DNA from: Adiantum capillus-veneris
Taxonomy: Eukaryota; Streptophyta; Polypodiopsida; Polypodiales; Pteridaceae
Direction of reading: 5' to 3'
NCBI GenBank assembly: GCA_014529385.2
Contig: CM043970.1
Location: 69,460,567-69,524,566 of the forward strand
Length of the DNA: 64,000 nt
Under the pieces are notes generated by a model that made no database searches, was not told the origin of the DNA, and worked only from the letters and a program-made list of their open reading frames with translations. Positions 1-12,599 of the stretch are shown piece by piece; position 1 is the first letter of the stretch, and each line of letters starts with the position of its first letter. Position numbers and translations under genes: made by a program.

Positions 1-421
1 CTTTAATGTCATAAGGATGCTGAATACTCAAATTTAATATGGCTTCTACCACACGAAAGCTAGGAATTGATGTTTCAAAACATGTGTACATTATTTTTTC
101 TAGCTCTTTGATTTGTGGCCCTTCTCATCATTATCCAAGTGTCACAAGACATTAGATTCTTTGTAGCATAAGGATCTATAATAGCTGAATATGTAATATT
201 GATTTTTGTTTCTCCACATACGATGAATTTGATCATTTTAGGAGACAATCAATCTTTTGCCTTATCCTTGTTCCTCTCTTGATCTTGAGTTTGTTGAGCA
301 TTTGATGTACAACTTGAAAACATCGCATCTTCATCTACTTTTAGCTCTATACTTTTTGGAGTTGTCTTCTTTGAAATAGCTATTGATGACTCTTGAGGTA
401 CGTCATTAAAGACATATTCTC

Positions 422-805
422 ATGGTTGTTTTTCCTCCTTTGTTTGTCTTTTACATTATGATTCATGACATGATTATTAGTCTCACCTTTTCTGCTTTCA
501 CACTCACAATTTTCATTAGCTTCCTTAAACACCTTTATCATAAAGGAGGGAGCTATAACATAAACTTTGTAGGCATTTTTTCATTTCTGTACACATCTAG
601 AGTAGCCAAGATATGGTCCCATCCGGAAAGCTTAAAAACTCCTCAAGAAATGGTTTTTGGGCGTACTCTTTGTCCTCTATTGGTCTCTCTAGAACACAAT
701 CCTCTTTGTCTAAAATTCATATGTAAGAGGTTTTATTCATGCACAAAGGGGTGCACGCTAGTATGCTTTACTTTTGGGATTGTCCATATATGGAGTGTAA
801 GCTAA
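422..805 (-). pseudogene. Relic of the post-protease ORF of an Athila-like retroelement
   Basis: Read on the minus strand, about 590-720 resembles the ORF at 31926-32360 at DNA and protein level. Both carry a stretch of the form ED/EC-x-LER-x-x-ED-(K/R), then a Pro-Phe and a Glu-rich segment, then a Trp and a Cys in matching places. The relic has stops and indels and no usable start. An open frame on the opposite strand of the same bases is a by-product. It lies downstream (minus sense) of the copia gag relic, so two old elements are probably mixed here. Homology is seen by eye only. Confidence 0.45.
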
Positions 806-1150
806 AGGCCTACCCCAATAGACACCCCTGTAAGATTAAATTTACACAAAATGCATGGATTTTAATCACTGAGGTGGATTGGGTAACTACATATGCATCA
901 TAAAATGAATCTAAAGCAAGAGGGTAGGTCTTATCTCCTAGCTTTTGATTTTGGGTAGTGTCTAAACCCATTACAATACATCCTCATAGTAGATAGCCTT
1001 GAAATTCCTTTCTTCATATTCTTTTTCTCCTTCAACATCATGTACTTGGACTTTGGAATCTATAATTATTATGGTTCTTAGCATTATCTTTTAAGAAACA
1101 CCTAATGGGTGCATATCTCTTCTTGTTGCAGGGTGCACCTTAATTCAAAA

Positions 1151-2244
1151 GCAATCTTGCAATTTGTGACTGCTTTTTCCATAGTGAGAGAAGCCTTTAC
1201 CTTTAACAATCAATGCATTATTTTGAGACCTTGTGTAAGTATCAATTGTTTTTTCTTCCTCTAGAATTGAAACATTTACATGTTCAAGTGTAAGGATATG
1301 ATGATCATAGTTATGATGTTATCAAAGCTACTTGGTGAGGCTTTAAGAATTTAAGATGGATATTTTATCACTCTCTAGAAATTGTTCCTTGGCATGTATA
1401 AAACTTGTATTGCGATACTCTTGAGTTTTTTAGAAGGATAGCAACATCAACTTGCTCTTATATAGTGAGAGGGTAAAGTTAAATTTTGAAGCTCATCTTG
1501 GAGTGCTTACCTTGAGCACTGAATAGATTCTCATGAAGAGCACATGTAGCAGAACAGGTGACTTTCCAGTCGCAGAAGTTGCATTGTTGTTACCACCTTT
1601 CCTTTGAGAAGGAATAAAGGCATGTTCAAGTGGATGTTGTCTAGTCCTGCTTTATCTGGAGAGTGACTCTTGCAACAGCAATGTGCATAATGCATCAAAC
1701 TTGACAACTTCATGATTTTCTTGGGTCATAAGTCTCCAAATACTAGCAAAAGTCTGGTAAGAATCTGGCAAGGCATCAAGAACAGTCTACACAAGGGAGC
1801 TTTTTGAAATGACTTCAACTACAAAAATAAGTTTCTCATTGAGTGTCCATCATCTTCCTCATGCATAATCTTCGTCTCCAGCTCTTTACGCAGCAATGCA
1901 ATTTTTGTCTTATTGGCAACTTGCATAAAGACTAGCTAGAATATCCCAAGCCTATTTTGTAGATTTTGTTGAACAAATGTGTAAAGCCTGTGCATCTTTT
2001 ACATCCCAACGAGCTTGTTCTGCCATAGGCAAAACAACTCTAACAGCAGCAAGACCTGCAACATTCTCAACATCGCCTACATCCTTTGAACCAGGACATA
2101 CATCGATGCCTTGCACTATATTCCAGGCAAGCTTTGACACAAGAACATGTTGCATCATATAAGCCCACATAGGATAATTGTCTCCATCTAATATCTCCTT
2201 TTAGCAGCAAACATCTTGAACACATATGTGTTGTTGTCGGCCAT
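1151..2244 (-). pseudogene. Decayed Ty1/copia gag
   Basis: This is a relic of the structural polyprotein (nucleocapsid) of a Ty1/copia retrotransposon. Reading leftward from an ATG at 2244 there is the copia gag signature LDGDNYPMWAYMM (about 2210-2165, reached by a frameshift). Next come W-D-V-K-D-A-x-A-L-H and a later W-D-I-L, then L-D-A-L-P-D-S-Y near 1780-1760. A zinc-knuckle remnant (H-Y-G-K-S-S-H-K-L-Q-D-C, about 1189-1151) has lost its leading cysteines. Several stops interrupt the frame. The matching primer-binding site and LTR edge lie just upstream at 2555-2569, which confirms the orientation. No copia protease, integrase or RT is recognisable in the remaining 1.1 kb before the window edge. 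Confidence 0.75.
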
Positions 2245-2554
2245 GAGTGATGAATTCTTGCACCTGATGTGAAAAATTCCCAAAAAGAGGAGAAATGAAG
2301 CAGGAGCAACACGTTCTATATAGGACAAATCGTAGAATACCATAAGGGACCTGTTATGCAAAAAATGGCATTGACAAAAATTTGCACAAAATGACGAATA
2401 GCATGTGCAATACTGCCTATAGTGAAACTGGAGGCCGAAATGAACCCAAATTTTCTATCGACCTCCGAATGCTCTCCAAATCTCACAGAAATTGGAGAAA
2501 TTGAGCAGGCTTGTGCTGGAGATGCTGGCGCCTAATCCTGGGAGGACGAAACCT

Positions 2555-2566
2555 GCTCTTATACCA
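2555..2566 (-). other. Primer-binding site, initiator tRNA-Met type
   Basis: The minus strand reads TGGTATAAGAGC, one mismatch from the classical TGGTATCAGAGC complementary to the 3' end of initiator tRNA-Met. It sits 2 nt from an LTR edge (TGTTGG on the plus strand at 2569) and about 310 bp upstream of the copia gag ATG. Confidence 0.75.
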
Positions 2567-2568
2567 AT

Positions 2569-2900
2569 TGTTGGAATTAGGGTTGCAAGAGTGACACATA
2601 TAGCTTGGAGAAGATGAAGGAATCTCAAGGCACACAACATAGATTATATTACTTAGTGTGCAATGGAAATATAGATAGCCCTAGAATGATGGGTGTATAT
2701 ACAATGCACGGGGGGAAAAACCTCCTAGTTAGCGAAAAAATGCCCCGGCGGAGCTAAATGTGTTCACACATATCACTACCACATGTATATGGTAATAGAG
2801 GTAACTCTAAACACTAAGCGACATGAGTGAGAGAGACCCTTGTAAATCTTACTCCACTAGCTAAACCAAACTCCATGAGTTCCTAAACCATGGTGCACCC
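2569..2900 (-). repeat. 5' LTR of the copia relic (outer end not resolved)
   Basis: The inner edge is defined by the primer-binding site and by the terminal CCAACA on the minus strand. No second LTR lies inside the window for comparison, so the outer end given here is arbitrary and the true LTR may be longer. Confidence 0.45.
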
Positions 2901-5900
2901 CTTATGACTAGCAATACATTCCAAGCAAAACCCTACCATGTAGGTCTATAGTTGTAGGGTGCAAAAATATATCTAGTACACTACTATCCCAAGAGTCTTT
3001 GCTCCTACATGACATTGTCATGTGTCTATAGTGTAAATTGTTTGAAATCATTCTTATCTTATACGTCCTACTTGGAGAAATGAAATGAAACCAAATCATA
3101 TTCTTACTTGGAGGTTGAAAATATAATGTTCACGTACATGAAGTCAAGTGCACTATCGAAACATAAAAAGTGCAACCTGAAAGGAACATTACAAAAACTC
3201 CAACCTCAAAAGGTCTCGTATGTCTTGGACTTGTGAAACACTAAATGAAAGATTAGTTAAAACAAGTGAGTTTTTAATTAGCAATCCAAACACCTTGGTT
3301 AGATTTTGCAAATTTAAACCTCTTGGGTAGATTCTATGAAGAAGTGTTTAAAATAGTACTTAAAGTTGACCAACATAGTCTATTGTGTCACTAATAGTTA
3401 TTAGTGATTGTAAGCAACTTGGAAAGTTGAACCTACACATTATCCTTGGAAAATTGAGAACTTATTTCCTTGAGAGTATAATTGTGAAGAGGTCAAACCA
3501 TGACCCTCAACATCTATAGAGTGATTTTGTACTAGCTGGGTCATACCCTTGAAAATACCACTCCTATAGACACAAGCACTATATAAATTAAGCAACATAT
3601 CCTCTCAAGTTGGACTCTTATTCAGATTGGGATATTGTTAAATAGAATGTACTGTCAAGGTGGAATTGTATTTACAATGGAGCTTAAAACAATGTTATCT
3701 CCCATGAAAAGAGAAGGAAGATACCCAACATCAAAGAGAAGTTAGTTGTCCTATACTTTCTTTGATTGTTTAAACAAGAAATTATATACCATGAGTCTCT
3801 CTTAGCACATTTTTTTCATCCATGAACTAGATGCATGATAGCAAGGCCATGCCTACTTGCTACCCATAGAAGGAATCATTAATATTGGATGCACTGTGTG
3901 TATAAAACCAATGATAAAAGTGTCATTTCTGTGTAATGATATACAATGATCACAAGCAAAGATACTAGCCTCAACTGGTACTATAGAACTTTGCATGTAT
4001 GGGTAGTGTCTATAACTACTTTAATAGAAGAAACAACAAGTACAAAAAATTGAGAAAAAAAATATTACCCTCTTGATGATATTGAAGAAGTGTAAACAAT
4101 GATGGGATGAAATTTATTTGACATTATTGGCATGCCATGCCTGCAAATAAGAAAACTAAAGTGATAAGATCTTGGCTTTAATGACGGTCTCAACAACTTG
4201 GGTTGATACCATGCGTACCTTGCACAGTTGTATTGGCATAAATACATCACAATTCAATGTTTCCATATGTAAGATGTGAGCTTAGATTCCTATACTGCTA
4301 ATTCCCCAATCCTGTGTGCTAGTGCCCTTGATTCAAATTCAATGGGAAGTAATCTGGCACAGGTTAGAACCCTTGCTTCTTATTAAGTCTTTCAAAGAAC
4401 TTTGCTTCGCACATCAGGATTTTTGTTTTTCCAAATGAAAGATTTAAACATAGAGAAACAAGAAGAACATGAAATTGTCTAATTTTGTCACTCCTCGGCA
4501 ACCATTCATCCTAAAACTCCAAAGTAAATTCTTGCTTGAGAGTGCATTTCAATCTAATTTTGTAATCTCGGCTTGAATCTAGCTCATAGCCATGTATACT
4601 GAGAAATAGAGAGTTGTTGTATGATCCATGCCATGCATACCCTCTTGGCTTGATTTGTATTGACCTCTTGTGGAAATTCATTCAGACATGTTTCCAAGTG
4701 CCCCCAAGTTTATATGCTAATAGCATATTCCAAGATTTGAAAGCTTCTATGCAGTATGCCTAATAGTGAAGCCTTGTTTCGCATAAGTACATCAAAAAGA
4801 TAAGATAGGATCGAACCATTAGGCTCATAGCCACTGAGTGTGTCTACTAACAACATACACATGCCATGGTAAAACAAAATTAACCTTGTCTATCCTTCAT
4901 AGATTGTTGACCTCGTCAAATTTACATCCTATTAAGCAACATAAACGTACCTTAGGTTTCCCAGTTATGACAGGAGATAGCTCAAGAAGTGTATCTATCA
5001 AACTTCACCCAGCCACCAAACTCTATTTTGATTGAGGCAATCTTTGTTCGTCAACTTGGCATTGTAGAATATTCTGCACAATTGAAGAAGTTCAAAATTC
5101 AAAACTTACATTTAACATACTTACCGTTTTATTTTGAACCATTACCTTTGCATCCGAGTTCATATCCCTCTAGGTACGGTTTTCTTATATAGAATGTTTC
5201 ATATATGTAGAAGCCATGCTTCACCAAGGACCATTGTTTTGATCAACTTAAGTACATAAATGCTTTGCCTAGGAGCCATTCCCTAGCAAATATTCAAACC
5301 CCAAATTTTGGAGATGATGAAAGAGAGACTCTTGTCGGATTTGTGAACTAGAACAAATAGCCGTCCATGCCAATCATGTTTGCCTCCCTTGTCAAGCATA
5401 GGTTTGATAAATAGACCTTTGTATGAGCAACAAAGAGTCATCCATGATGAGCATCTTTGCCCTACTTTACATTCTAGCAATAGGCGTTTCCTTTGAATCC
5501 AAAATCTACTTTGGAAACCTTTTGGAGGCTTCTACAATATACAATCGTATATGAAGTCATAAAAATTATGTAATCATTAAATTCTCCAACCTTAAAGTCC
5601 ATGCTTGGTACTTTCCTATACACGATCCCTTGCACATGTCATAATTTCCCCAAATCTCTAAAACCCTCTCCAAACACTTTGGATGTCTATGATATTCACC
5701 ATGTTTCATCAATTTCTTTGAGTGTATCGGTTTCTTTCTAAAAGTTCTTATGAATAGATCCTTGCTTTACCATTTTGAAAGCCCATCCTCATAGCCCTTG
5801 GGTTAGTGATGGTTGAAGCCTTATAAACTCAATCATCCACAGGCTTTATATGCAATTTTTCATGCATGATTCTTTGCTTTCTCAAAGGAGCATCCTCATG

Positions 5901-6359
5901 ATCTCGATGTTGTGACCTAGCATCATTGAAGTCACGATCTTTGAAGTCATCCAAGTCACTTTGACTCGGGAAGATTCTAGTAGGAGTAGATGGGATTTGT
6001 CCCTTGTTGTGGCAATTGACCACCCTTGGCTCAAAAAATGGCTTTTGGATATGAAGTCAAACCACCAAGGTGAGCCATGACAGGCATCGATAGAGGCAAA
6101 GGAGATAAAGAGAGAGCCTACTCTAAGTCAGTTTCTCTATTGAAGCCGCCACAAACTTGAACATGATTTGTTGCTCATGTCGGGGTGCAGTCATTGCTTC
6201 CAAGCAGACATTATTTGGTGCAGGCTGCCTTTGACTTTTTGCACCCCCAAGAGGCATTTTTGTTTAGTCATCACCAATCGGTCCAAGCTCCACTTTGCAA
6301 GTTTTAGGTCTCACGCTTCCTTGGCTTGCCCAAAATCGTGCCTCCTACCTCCACCTCCT

Positions 6360-6363
<4 letters not shown>
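2901..6363. other. No recognisable gene
   Basis: AT-rich sequence with only short chance ORFs (none above about 67 residues outside the microsatellite edge). I saw no protein motif, RNA gene or clear repeat. It may contain older unrecognised transposon sequence, including the rest of the copia LTR. Confidence 0.5.

Positions 6364-6424
<61 letters not shown>
6364..6424. repeat. (GA)n microsatellite
   Basis: About 61 bp of uninterrupted GA dinucleotides. An 80-residue ORF running through it is only the Arg-Glu translation of the repeat. The 575 bp that follow, up to the next element, show nothing recognisable. Confidence 0.95.
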
Positions 6425-6427
<3 letters not shown>

Positions 6428-7000
6428 TAGAACAAGAACAAGTATCATGGCCAAGACTCTTCATGATTCTCCATGATTCTCCCCTCCACCATGATTTCCC
6501 TGATCCTTTGATCTTTGATACCAATATGAGAGACTAGGGATTAGCACATACACTTCTCCAGCCAAGCATTCCTAATATAGGCCATTAGCCTGCTAAATAT
6601 AGGACCCTTGTACAACATGTGTGTCCTGGCCCTTGTAAGGCTTCTTCTAGACTAGATGATTGTTTTACAATGCCCCAAAGACTATTTTTCATGAGTAAGC
6701 CCTTTAATATTTTCATCCAAGTGTGAAACTCAATGTCGTTAAACTTAGGGAAATATTACCAAGAGATCTTGGCAATGTTTATAACTTACCCTTTGCAAAC
6801 TTTGAGTGCAATGTAGTGGAGCTATCTACTCAAATATGGCATACACATCAAATAAACCCAAATAATAACAGTTTCATGACCATAAACAAATATGATAGGG
6901 GCCATTGATCAGCAGATGGTTCTTAGTCTATTGAGTTTCTCGGCAGGGTGAAGAAGGGAATCCTATGGGTAATGTTACAAACTTGAATCAAGCTTCTATG

Positions 7001-7005
7001 AATGA
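7001..7005 (+). repeat. Target-site duplication AATGA (left copy)
   Basis: AATGA immediately precedes the LTR start TGTCATAAAA and recurs at 13771-13775 directly after the 3' LTR terminus TTACA. Five bp is the usual size for gypsy integrases. Confidence 0.9.
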
Positions 7006-8579
7006 TGTCATAAAAACGAATATCTAATTCTCCCAAATGATTTTCTCATGTTAAATTGATCATTTAATATGGAGAGGTACTAGGGGAGTAAAAGCTAGAA
7101 TATTGGTAAGGCTGTCAGAACGGTCTCAGCAGGGAACCAAAGGAGAGAAAATAGGGATCCAAAGAGGGTCAGTCTGCAAAAGAGCAATGTGCACCAATGG
7201 ATCTTAAAAGACCTAAGGTTCAGCTCCATTAAGACTTCCATAGGCTAAAGTTCCTAAATCTAATTAAAAAGTCCAATGGCCAAAGGTGGGGAAAAATTGG
7301 ATGGTTATGGGAAGATTAAAAAGTCTTCCCATATCCCTAGGAAGGAGGGATCGAGCCCTAATATAATGATAGGGGATGGGAGAGAAACACACACACACAC
7401 ACATTCCCAAGCTCTCCCCAAAGGGAAGAATGGACACATGGAAGGCTCCTAGGCCAATTGCCTCCAATCTCCCGTCAAATCCTACTGGATGGCCATAGAG
7501 GTGGACCAATTAGAATTAGGCTAGAGTAAATTTAGTATAATAAATTTAAAAATTCTTGATAAAGGAACCAATAGAAATTAAGCTCCCTAGAAGACTATTG
7601 GATAGCCTACAAAGGGGTCCAATGAGCATCCAGTAGCCCAATGGCTAGCTTGATTCCTATTGGCCAGAAGACTAAAAGGTCTAATGAGAGTTTGAATAAA
7701 TTATTTAATTACCTTGATCTCTCACAAAAGGGGAAAGCGGGACACGTGTCACACTATCAATTATGCTTCTTATTTGTTATTGGCTAAGCCCTGCAGGAAC
7801 CAATGGGAAGCCAGCAAGAGCAAAAGGGAAGAGGGGTCGACCAAGTAGAGAGAGAGTTGGCATTTTTATTCTAACTCACTTTGCTACACAGACACACAAG
7901 TCATGTGTTGAGCAAGAACTCCGTCTCCTTATCCAAGCATTGAGAAGTGGAGGCCTACACCAACAACTCTTGGATATGGAATGCAAATCCAGCCAAGAGC
8001 CAAGCTTCAATGGCATGCTCATCTCCTCTACCATGCTAATTACTAAGATAAGCTATGCTATTAGAGTGATTATGTGAGGAGAATACTTATTTCCTTGTAA
8101 GATACAGCTTCTTCCTCTCAATCTTTCCTCCTTCCCTGCTAGCTCTCACCATTTTTGAAGGTGTGTGAGGTCTTGGGACTGAGGCTAGGGACACTAGGTG
8201 TGTTTTTCAAGCATAATTTGGTGTATAAATCTTCCATCTTCATTGCACTGACAAGTTTTGTCAAGGAACACAAAGATTGTATTGTAAAAAAGTCTCCTTT
8301 GATGGGAGAAGTTATAATACAAATCCTTCTTGGAGGGGAAACCGGCTCCATGTAAATCCGGTCCTCAACTATTGTCTATGCCAAGCTAGCTAGGTTTAAA
8401 TTGCTATGTTACTCTCTTTTTAAGTATTGTCTATGCCAAGCTAGCTAGGTTTAAATTGCTATGTTACTTTCTCAAACTAAGTACTCTCTCTATGCTCATT
8501 AGGAACTTGTTCTTAATGAAATGCTCACTACATTATCATTTTCTGCTACACACAAGTTACTAGTGCATTAAATGTTACA
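7006..8579 (+). repeat. 5' LTR of gypsy element 1
   Basis: 1,574 bp starting TGTCA and ending TTACA. The 3' half (8144-8579) is repeated at 13349-13770. The whole LTR aligns by eye, in reverse orientation, with the LTRs of the second element (58411-60055 and beyond 63360), for instance around CAAATGATTTTCTCAT near 7050. It includes a short (CA)n run at 7389-7402. ORFs inside it are chance. Confidence 0.9.
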
Positions 8580-8580
8580 T

Positions 8581-8592
8581 TGGTATCAGAGC
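8581..8592 (+). other. Primer-binding site, initiator tRNA-Met
   Basis: TGGTATCAGAGC, a perfect match to the complement of the initiator tRNA-Met 3' end, one base after the LTR. Minus-strand DNA synthesis would start here. Confidence 0.93.
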
Positions 8593-8970
8593 TATTGGTT
8601 TCTCTTTTCTTGCTCAAGAAGAAAGTTCCTCAAGTTTGCTACAAATGGTTGGTGTTAATAATTGCAAAAGAGTAAGTAGAATAGGGATTTTTCAACTTTG
8701 AAGCACGCCTTCTTTATGTAGTCAACGGGAATACCATCAAGAGCTATGGTCTTAATACTGGAGTCCTACGGGGTTTGCTATTAAAAGCTTGACAGGAACT
8801 GGTGTTGTCTTGTCTCCATTAAACCCTCTCCTCCATTCCTTGGAATTAATAATATTTGAGCCACGGGTATAGATGCTTGAGTACTTACCTTTGAAGGTAA
8901 AGAGGTGTAGCAACTAGGGCTTGAACTGCCAAAGTATAAGTAAAAAAAATGTACATATAAAATTGCTAGT

Positions 8971-10569
8971 ATGGCTGACAAAGGAAAAGAGATTGAAATG
9001 AATGTTGATAGCTTTGATTTGGCTAATGAAAGAGACACTAATGATGCCCCTATGCTTGTAAACTATCTTGTTTCTACGCTTCAACAAGCCCTGGGCAATC
9101 CATCCCTTCAAGGTGAAGTGCCACAGCAATTGTGCACCCATAGTATTCTCCAAACTCCCCACCAAGAATAGAGAGTACCTAGGAAAGCTCTTGGTGATAC
9201 TTCCAAAAGAGGACTCTCTCCGATAAGGGAAGAAGAGGAGGATCCGTATGAAGGGCTCAAAAACTTACTACTCGATGAAGCATCTCCCTCCCAAAGGAGA
9301 ACCCAAGTTTCAATGGTAGAGCCCCCACTAAAATAACGATAAAGATGCGAGTTTCATGCCACCTAGGCAGAGATGGCTCCACAAAGACGGGGGGAAAAAT
9401 GCTATCCAACACCCCCTAAACAGAGAAGACCATCACATACTCCTCTTCACCATCATTTAAAGAGGGAAGAGAGAAGACAAGAGAAGAAAAAGGTGAGAAA
9501 GAGGTCACCCTCCTCTCCATCTTATCCATCTTCTTGATCTTCTAAAGAAAGTGATGGTGCAGACAAGGAGGAACAAGGGAAGAAAAAGGCGAGAAAGAGG
9601 TCACCCTCTTCTCCATCCTCCTCGTCCTCTTCCTCTTCTGAAGAAAGTCATGATGCATCTTTTGAACCGCCCAAGAGAAGAGGCCATAGGAAATCTTATG
9701 CCGCATGGAAAAGGTCATCCAAGCTCAAAACTTTCAAAGAGGGAGGAAAGAATGTCTCTTTCTTTACCTACGATGGTACCTTTGGTGCTAAGAACAAAGT
9801 CTTAGCATTTACCCAACAATTTGATGCCTCATTTGGAGATGAGGGCTTCACGGAGTCCTGTAAGGTATGTCATGTACCTATGCATTTCCAAATGTCTGCC
9901 AGGCAATGGTGGTCTAGCCTACGAGCAAACGATGAAGCTCCAAAAACATGGAAAGCTTTAAGAGCTTGCATCAAGAAGCAGTTTTTGGCTAGCAATGCCA
10001 AAGACAAAGTACTCACCGAATGATGAAGCTTGAAGCTTTCTCCCAATGAATCTATTCATAAATATGTAGACAAGTTTTGGGATTTACATCTCAAAGCCAC
10101 TGTCTACAAAAAGGTGGTTTTTGGAGAGCAAAAACAAAAATTTTGTGTGGGTTTGTCTGAGGATATGGCAGAGTATGCTAACTCCCAAAGGTCTCGCACC
10201 ATATCTGTGGTCATGCACCATACCATGGTGGCTTCAAGGACCAACTTCCAACAAGGGGCTAAGAGAAAACTTAAGCCCATGGAAAACAAGGACTGTAATG
10301 AGCCTAAGAGGAAGGAAAACATCCAAAAGTCTCCCAAAGGCAATGCCAACAACAACAAAGCCAAGGAGAAGGGAGTTTATAAAGGCAAAAATAAACTCTC
10401 TCCTGAAGAGCTAGAGCATTATCAAAAAGATAACCGTTGCTTCAAGTGTAAGGAGCAAGGGCATGCCTATCGTGCTTGCCCCCACAAGGATACATGTAAT
10501 TCAAAAAGAGGATGCTCATCACAAAGGATCTCCTCTATGTTCTGCTTGGGGAAAGGTAAGAGAACATGA
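8971..10569 (+). pseudogene. gag of gypsy element 1 (frameshifted)
   Basis: Structural capsid/nucleocapsid polyprotein of the retroelement. A likely start is the ATG at 8971 (MADKGKEIE); this frame stops after 66 codons and the rest lies in other frames. A capsid-type segment with W-W-S-S-L and T-W-K-A-L (about 9905-9970) is followed by a basic lysine-rich stretch. A canonical CCHC zinc knuckle, CFKCKEQGHAYRAC, lies at about 10440-10480. A Ser/Arg/Glu-rich repeat-like segment at about 9420-9680 contains near-duplicated bases (GAAGAAAAAGGTGAGAAAGAGGTC-like units), which may have caused some frame loss. At least two frameshifts and one stop are needed to join the pieces. Confidence 0.85.
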
Positions 10570-10699
10570 TGCTTTCATTCTATTTGACCCTGGTTATACT
10601 CACAATTTCATATCCACAGAGTTGGTCACCAAGCTAGGCATCCAAGCCCATGAGATGGGAGATTTCCTACCTTCCAATGGTGCTTTCGAGGGGCAATAA
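10541..10699 (+). pseudogene. Retroviral-type aspartic protease, active site lost (element 1)
   Basis: The frame contains A-F-I-L-F-D-P-G-Y-T-H-N-F-I-S. In gypsy proteases the corresponding motif is (F/V)D(S/T)G(A/S)(S/T)H(N/S)FI. Here the catalytic D-(S/T)-G reads D-P-G and the following residue is Tyr, so activity is unlikely. The frame stops soon after; downstream homology continues, broken, toward 10800. Confidence 0.8.
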
Positions 10700-11040
10700 G
10701 CCTTAGTCACTCCCTTAATTGGGAAATTGAGGCTCCATGTCCAAAGCTATGTGGACAAGGAGGATTTCTTCATCTCTCCTCTCAAACATGAGGATGTAAT
10801 CCTAGCCTGCACCATGGTTGGATCGCATGGCTACCAATGTTAAATTCCCTGAAAGACAAATCTATTTTAGGTATAGGGAAAAATATATGTACATATATGC
10901 TAAGGAGTTGGGTAGCACCATACCCATTGTACATAAGCAAACTTTCAATAGGTCAATAAAGAGCTCTATTTTTGTGTACATGATTTTTGTTAAAGATTCT
11001 CAAAATGAACCTAATGTTTTAGCAAAAGAAAATATAAGCA

Positions 11041-12480
11041 ATCAAAAGGAATTAGAGTTATCCAATTTCCTCAAGGGATTCCAAGATGTTTTTATTGACG
11101 ACATCCCTTGTGAAATAACCCCCAAACGTGGGGATGACGACCATGCAATTGAACTTCTTCCAAAAATCTCACCGCCTAATAAACCTCCTTATCGAGTTTC
11201 TTAATCTCAACAACAGGAGATTATGTGGCAAGTGCATGAGTTGGTTGAGAAATTCATGGTTAGGCCTAGCTCATCTCCATTTTGTTCACCAATGGTATTA
11301 ATGCTAGCTCATCTCCATTTTGTTCACCAATGGTATTAATGCAAAAGAAAGATGGCACATATTGTATGTGTGTCGACTATAGAGCACTAACTAGGATCAC
11401 TATCAAGAATTGGTTTCCTGTTCCATGGGTAGAAGACCTATTTGATAAGCTATAGGGGTGGACCTATTTCAGTAGGATTGACATAGAAAGTGGCTACCAT
11501 CAAATAAGAATAGTTGATCAAGACATTGTAAAGACCGCATTTTGCACTACGTTTGGTCTTTACGAGTACATTATCATGGCTTTTGGCTTGACCAATGCAC
11601 CAGCTTCATTTAACTGTCTAATGGAGAATCTATTCAAGCCTCACCAAAGCTTTACTGGAGTGTTCTTTGACAATATAATCATCTACTCTAATTCATTAGA
11701 CGAACACAAGCAACACCTCCAAGAAATATTTCAAGTTTTACAAGGGAATAAACTTTATATTAATCGGAAAAAAAAGTGAATTTTTCTTACAAGAGATTCA
11801 GTATTTAGGTCACATTATCTCTCAAGATGGCATCCAAATGGATCCATCAAAGTTAGAGGTAATAAACGAATGGCCTAATCCAAGGAATCTGCATGAACTA
11901 AGAGGCTTTATAGGTATGTGTGCATACTATAGATGCTTCATAGAAAAGTTCTCACAAATCGTAGGACCATTACATGAACTAACAAAGAAAAACGTTAGGT
12001 ATTTATGGTCCACCAAGGTATTTATGGTCCACCAAGGCGAGAAATGCTTTCGAAGCTTATCTCTCAACCTGTGCTTACACTGCCGGATCTCTCAAAACCC
12101 TTTGAGGTCCAATGTGACGCTTTTGGTGATTGCCTTGGAGCTGTAGGGCACGCCATAGCCTATGAAAGTTGAAGGATGAAACCTGTTGAGCAAGCTCTAG
12201 GTATATATGATAAGGATCTCTTAGTAGTTCTACATGCTCTAGACTCATGGAAGCACTATTTATTCGGGACTCCTTTCATTCTACAAACGGATCACCAAAG
12301 CCTTAAGTACTTCATGATGCAGACTAAGCTCTCCAACAAACAAATAAGGTGGAAAAATTTCCTTTCGCAATCTCATTTTCATATTGCTCACATTGCTGGC
12401 ATGCATAATCAAGTAGCCGATGCACTCTCAAGGCGACCGAGAGTGAATGTGGTATCCATAGCAACTCACAATGATCTATC
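11041..12480 (+). pseudogene. Reverse transcriptase and RNase H (element 1)
   Basis: The N-terminal RT region starts near 11041 (N-F-L-K-G-F-Q-D-V-F). The palm motif reads F-F-D-N-I-I-I-Y-S at about 11668-11694, where family members have F-F-D-D; loss of the second Asp should inactivate the enzyme. Downstream are the connection motif (M-D-P-S-K-L-E-V-I) and an RNase H segment with T-D-H-Q-S-L-K-Y-F near 12290-12315. Two in-place duplications break the frame: about 43 bp at 11264-11349 and about 20 bp at 11999-12040. Several stops are also present. Element 2 carries a better-preserved copy. Confidence 0.88.
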
Positions 12481-12599
12481 TTCTATGATAGATGAGTATG
12501 CTATTGATCCCGATTTTAAAGATGTGATTTCAGTCCTTGCACTAGGGAAGAAGGAAGAACCATTTACCTTACAAGATGGTTATCTTCTCTATGGCAACA

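Noticed and set aside
6295-6537. 80-residue ORF rich in Arg-Glu
   Set aside because: It is the translation of the (GA)n microsatellite. The same applies to the Leu-Ser and Arg-Glu ORFs at 42352-42833, 54448-54892 and 57014-57378.
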